Source of the DNA: Rhodocollybia butyracea
Lineage: Eukaryota; Basidiomycota; Agaricomycetes; Agaricales; Omphalotaceae
NCBI GenBank assembly: GCA_015501585.1
Contig: JADNRY010000138.1
Location: forward strand, 1 to 64,000
DNA length: 64,000 bases
Direction: 5' to 3'
Made by a program: the position numbers and the translations under genes. Every line of letters begins with the position of its first letter. The stretch's first letter is position 1. Shown here in pieces: positions 61,737 to 64,000 of the stretch. The notes below the pieces were generated by a model. It made no database searches, had not been told where the DNA came from, and saw only the letters and a list, made by a program, of their open reading frames with translations.

Positions 61737-64000
61737 TAGTGTTGGGGAGGGCCGGGTCGGGCCAGAGGCCCTAGGGTTGGGTCGGGTCAGCGAGGGTCAG
61801 GGTCTGCCAGAATCCTGACCCTGGCCCCCCTATGAGGGCCAGGGTCGGGTCAGGTCGGGTCGGGTCAGTGGTCTGGCCCAGGGTCAAGCCCAAAAAAGGA
61901 AAAAAAATTTATTGGCTCTCTTCGAAACAGTCATCATCTAGTTCAATGACCCAGTCCTGGCCCTCTGAAGTAGCTGAAACTTCTGTCATAATTACATCCT
62001 CCTCCAATTCCTCCCTGCCAATCTGATCCTCAGTCGCAAGACTAGGCCCTTGCTCTTGAAACTCTACAGTATCCCGCAACGTTGACTTAATTACTTGTAT
62101 CGCTTCCGTGATATCACCTTGAAGTCGGTTCTGAAGCTTTGTAAGAACAAGCCCCCCAGCTGAGAAGCATCGCTCACTTGAAACAGAGCTAGCCATAATA
62201 CCAAGATAATCCAAAGCAATTGCAGTCCAGATGGACCAAGACGTTGCGAGTTAATCTATATTTAACTATCATTTGAGCATAACAAAAGAAAAAGTGTGAT
62301 GACAACACTTACCGCCCACCAAGTAATGATTGACATGTCAGCTGGTAACGCTTCAGGACCACAGCCCATGAACTTGTTATAGTCCGCATGCCATGCTTCA
62401 ATGTTTGAAGGAGGGGTTAAAGTTGATGTTTCACCCCGACAATGCTTATCAGTGAAGAGCCGCTTGGTCTTTGTACTCATCTTCACTGCCAACACTTCGG
62501 GTGGCTGACTGGTACTGCCGTGAATCTTAACATAGTGTTTCTTGAACTCAAGTTTGCAAACAGTTAGCTCGACAAAACACAAGCATTTTAGCAGATATGA
62601 CTCACCACATCTTCGACAAACATGTTCACTTCAGCAATCATATTATTATCCCAGTTTTCCTCAAAGTGTTTACGCTTTGCTGTAGGGTTGAGAACTACAC
62701 AAGAAATATATGAATCAACAGTGACAAATATAGAACTAAAAAGAACAACAAACCTGTCGATATCACATACGCCTCGGAATCACTGGTCTTATTATAGTAC
62801 TTTTCAATGACATTGATTGCGGCGGTGAGCGCAGGTTCATAGGCGGAATACGCATCATCATCCCGGCGGTCAAACCAAGCTGTATACAAGGCTTCCAAGG
62901 CTGGAATTGCGAGGTAGAGGGATGGATAGCGATCTGAAGAAAATGATTGTTGCGCATCATCGGCGAACTATAAGACTATAAACATTGGTAGCTGGGATAG
63001 AGGAAATACACACCTCCAGGAGACTCGCAAACTCCGACAAATTCTCCCAGCATTCGTTATCCATTCGAAGTCTCTCAAGCTTAGCTTTCTTGGCTGCTGC
63101 TGGCTCGGTAGCAATCAACTTTGAAACAAACATTTCGACGGCCTAAAATCATGGTGAGCTACTGTTAGAATTGAGAAATATAATCACCTTGTGAAGCTGG
63201 GTGGCACGGTAAATCATATTAAAGGTTGATGACCACCGAACCTTCATATCGAGAATCATCATTAAGGGTGTCTTGGTGGCGTCTAGCGCTTGTTGAATTC
63301 GTAAGAATAACTCCTTCCACTGGCTTGATGATTTGACCTACGATAAAAATGTTATTGTATCAGAGAAAAAAATAGGGGTTAGCAACGTACCTTCACCGCA
63401 ATTGCCCAAATTTTTCCCACCACATCTTTAGAGTCAAGCTCAATGGTGTCATCAGTATCATGGACAGAGTAGTGTGCGGCCTTGCTCTGTGTCTTGATCA
63501 TTGACTGAGCCCCAAGATTAATCGTGTGCGCCAGGCAGCTAGGTGTGAAACATCATTTGGAGCAACAAACACTGACGGTGATAATCACTTACCGGACCAT
63601 AGTTTTTAATGCATCCCAAGGATTGCCGGTTTTCTCCTCGATTCGAACAGCCAGCTCCTCAAGCATAGTGAGGTTAGGAGCAGCGTTATCGCAAGTAACA
63701 AACCCGAGCTTGGACGAGATGAGCATTAAAGGAGAAATTTGGCAGTGGCAGTGTCAAATTACCTTCTCTTCGATCCCAGCCCTCACAATTACCTTAAATA
63801 AAGCTTTGCCCCATATGCTCACCGGAGTGACCACCATTTAAGCGGACGAATCCAATTACAGCAGCTCTCAACTTCCAAGAAGCAGTCCCGTCAACATCAA
63901 TCCAGTGAGCTGTAATGGCTAGATATGAATCGGTGTTGCTGGCTTGCCATGCGTCGCAAGTGAGATGAACTTTTCCTGGAGTTTTTTACTACACTGTGAA
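61737..64000 (-). mobile_element. hAT transposon, continues past the window
   Basis: The terminus TAGTGTTGGGGAGGG begins at 61737. TCTACCAC (61729-61736) is the expected 8-bp duplication; its partner is outside the window. Between the terminus and the gene end lie many GGGTCGGGTC/GGGCCAG repeats in both orientations (61745-61890), likely subterminal transposase-binding repeats. Confidence 0.75.
61909..64000 (-). CDS. Ac-like hAT transposase, 5' end outside the window
   Basis: Read from the window end downward, exons encode VHLTCDAWQASNTDSYLAIT (first catalytic Asp block, DAW) and WIDVDGTASWKLRAAVIGF. LGFVTCDNAATNLTMLEEL (second Asp, DNA) and VRCLAHTINLGAQS follow, then MKVRWSSTFNMIYRA (RW block). 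After IPALEALYTAWFDRRDD and VLNPTAKRKHFEENWDNN comes the C-terminal dimerisation region DYLGIMASSVSSERCFSAGG, and it ends acidic at a stop at 61909. Introns interrupt it (for example near 62260-62310, GTAAGT...GATAG). The exon frames I checked are open, so this could be a functional autonomous element. hAT enzymes cut and paste DNA using a DDE catalytic core. Confidence 0.85.

Overview
The window looks like a transposon-rich accessory region of a basidiomycete (Agaricomycetes, mushroom-forming fungi) nuclear genome. The evidence is short GT-AG introns of about 45-60 bp, a fungal kinase-like gene, a large NACHT/WD40 NLR-type gene, a Plavaka-type transposase next to a DUF6532-like gene, three long Ty1/copia elements, a LINE, an Ac-like hAT transposon and many foldback/MITE elements. 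No bacterial operon logic, rRNA or CRISPR array was seen. Gene density is low, and most recognisable coding sequence is mobile or broken. The species cannot be named from the sequence alone.

Layout. 1-1600: repeat blocks around an intron-containing tRNA-like gene, then non-coding DNA holding a complete type I hammerhead ribozyme motif (1483-1556). 1969-3416: kinase-like gene. 4469-6105: foldback element with CACTA termini and a 3-bp target duplication. 7090-7950: broken P450 on the minus strand, abutting a LINE (about 7950-12700) with the unusual order endonuclease - RNase H - RT. 13-15.6 kb: decayed F-box/LRR-like and GNAT genes. 17.8-23.5 kb: NLR-type gene with a helical N-terminus, NACHT and 21 nearly identical WD40 repeats; six one-G losses disrupt the frame and come in two sets of three. 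24.1-29.1 kb: degenerate Copia-1. 29.1-30.5 kb: truncated Plavaka transposase, divergent from a coiled-coil/DUF6532-like gene (30.5-32.5 kb). 32.8-36.4 kb: Copia-4 remnant, a hAT MITE with an 8-bp target duplication, and two nested CATCAGG foldback elements. 37.4-41.3 kb: two spliced genes with no confident family. 42.3-49.5 kb: a long inverted-repeat element split by a very young copia (Copia-2: LTRs identical by eye, TSD TGACA). 50.7-52.4 kb: two more hAT-like MITEs. 54.1-61.7 kb: old Copia-3 with three foldback insertions and a solo LTR inside it. 61.7 kb to the end: a hAT element whose transposase runs off the window.

Main points. (1) The hammerhead ribozyme. (2) The NLR with an internally homogenised WD40 array whose apparent frameshifts are all one-G losses in GGG runs. 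(3) A foldback family with CATCAGGAAAA ends and 2-bp target duplications, proven by two insertions that restore the copia coding frame when removed. (4) Copia primer sites matching the anticodon arm of initiator tRNA-Met, implying half-tRNA priming. Most of the region is layered insertions, so nesting gives relative ages: Copia-3 is older than its foldback and solo-LTR insertions, and Copia-2 is the youngest long element.
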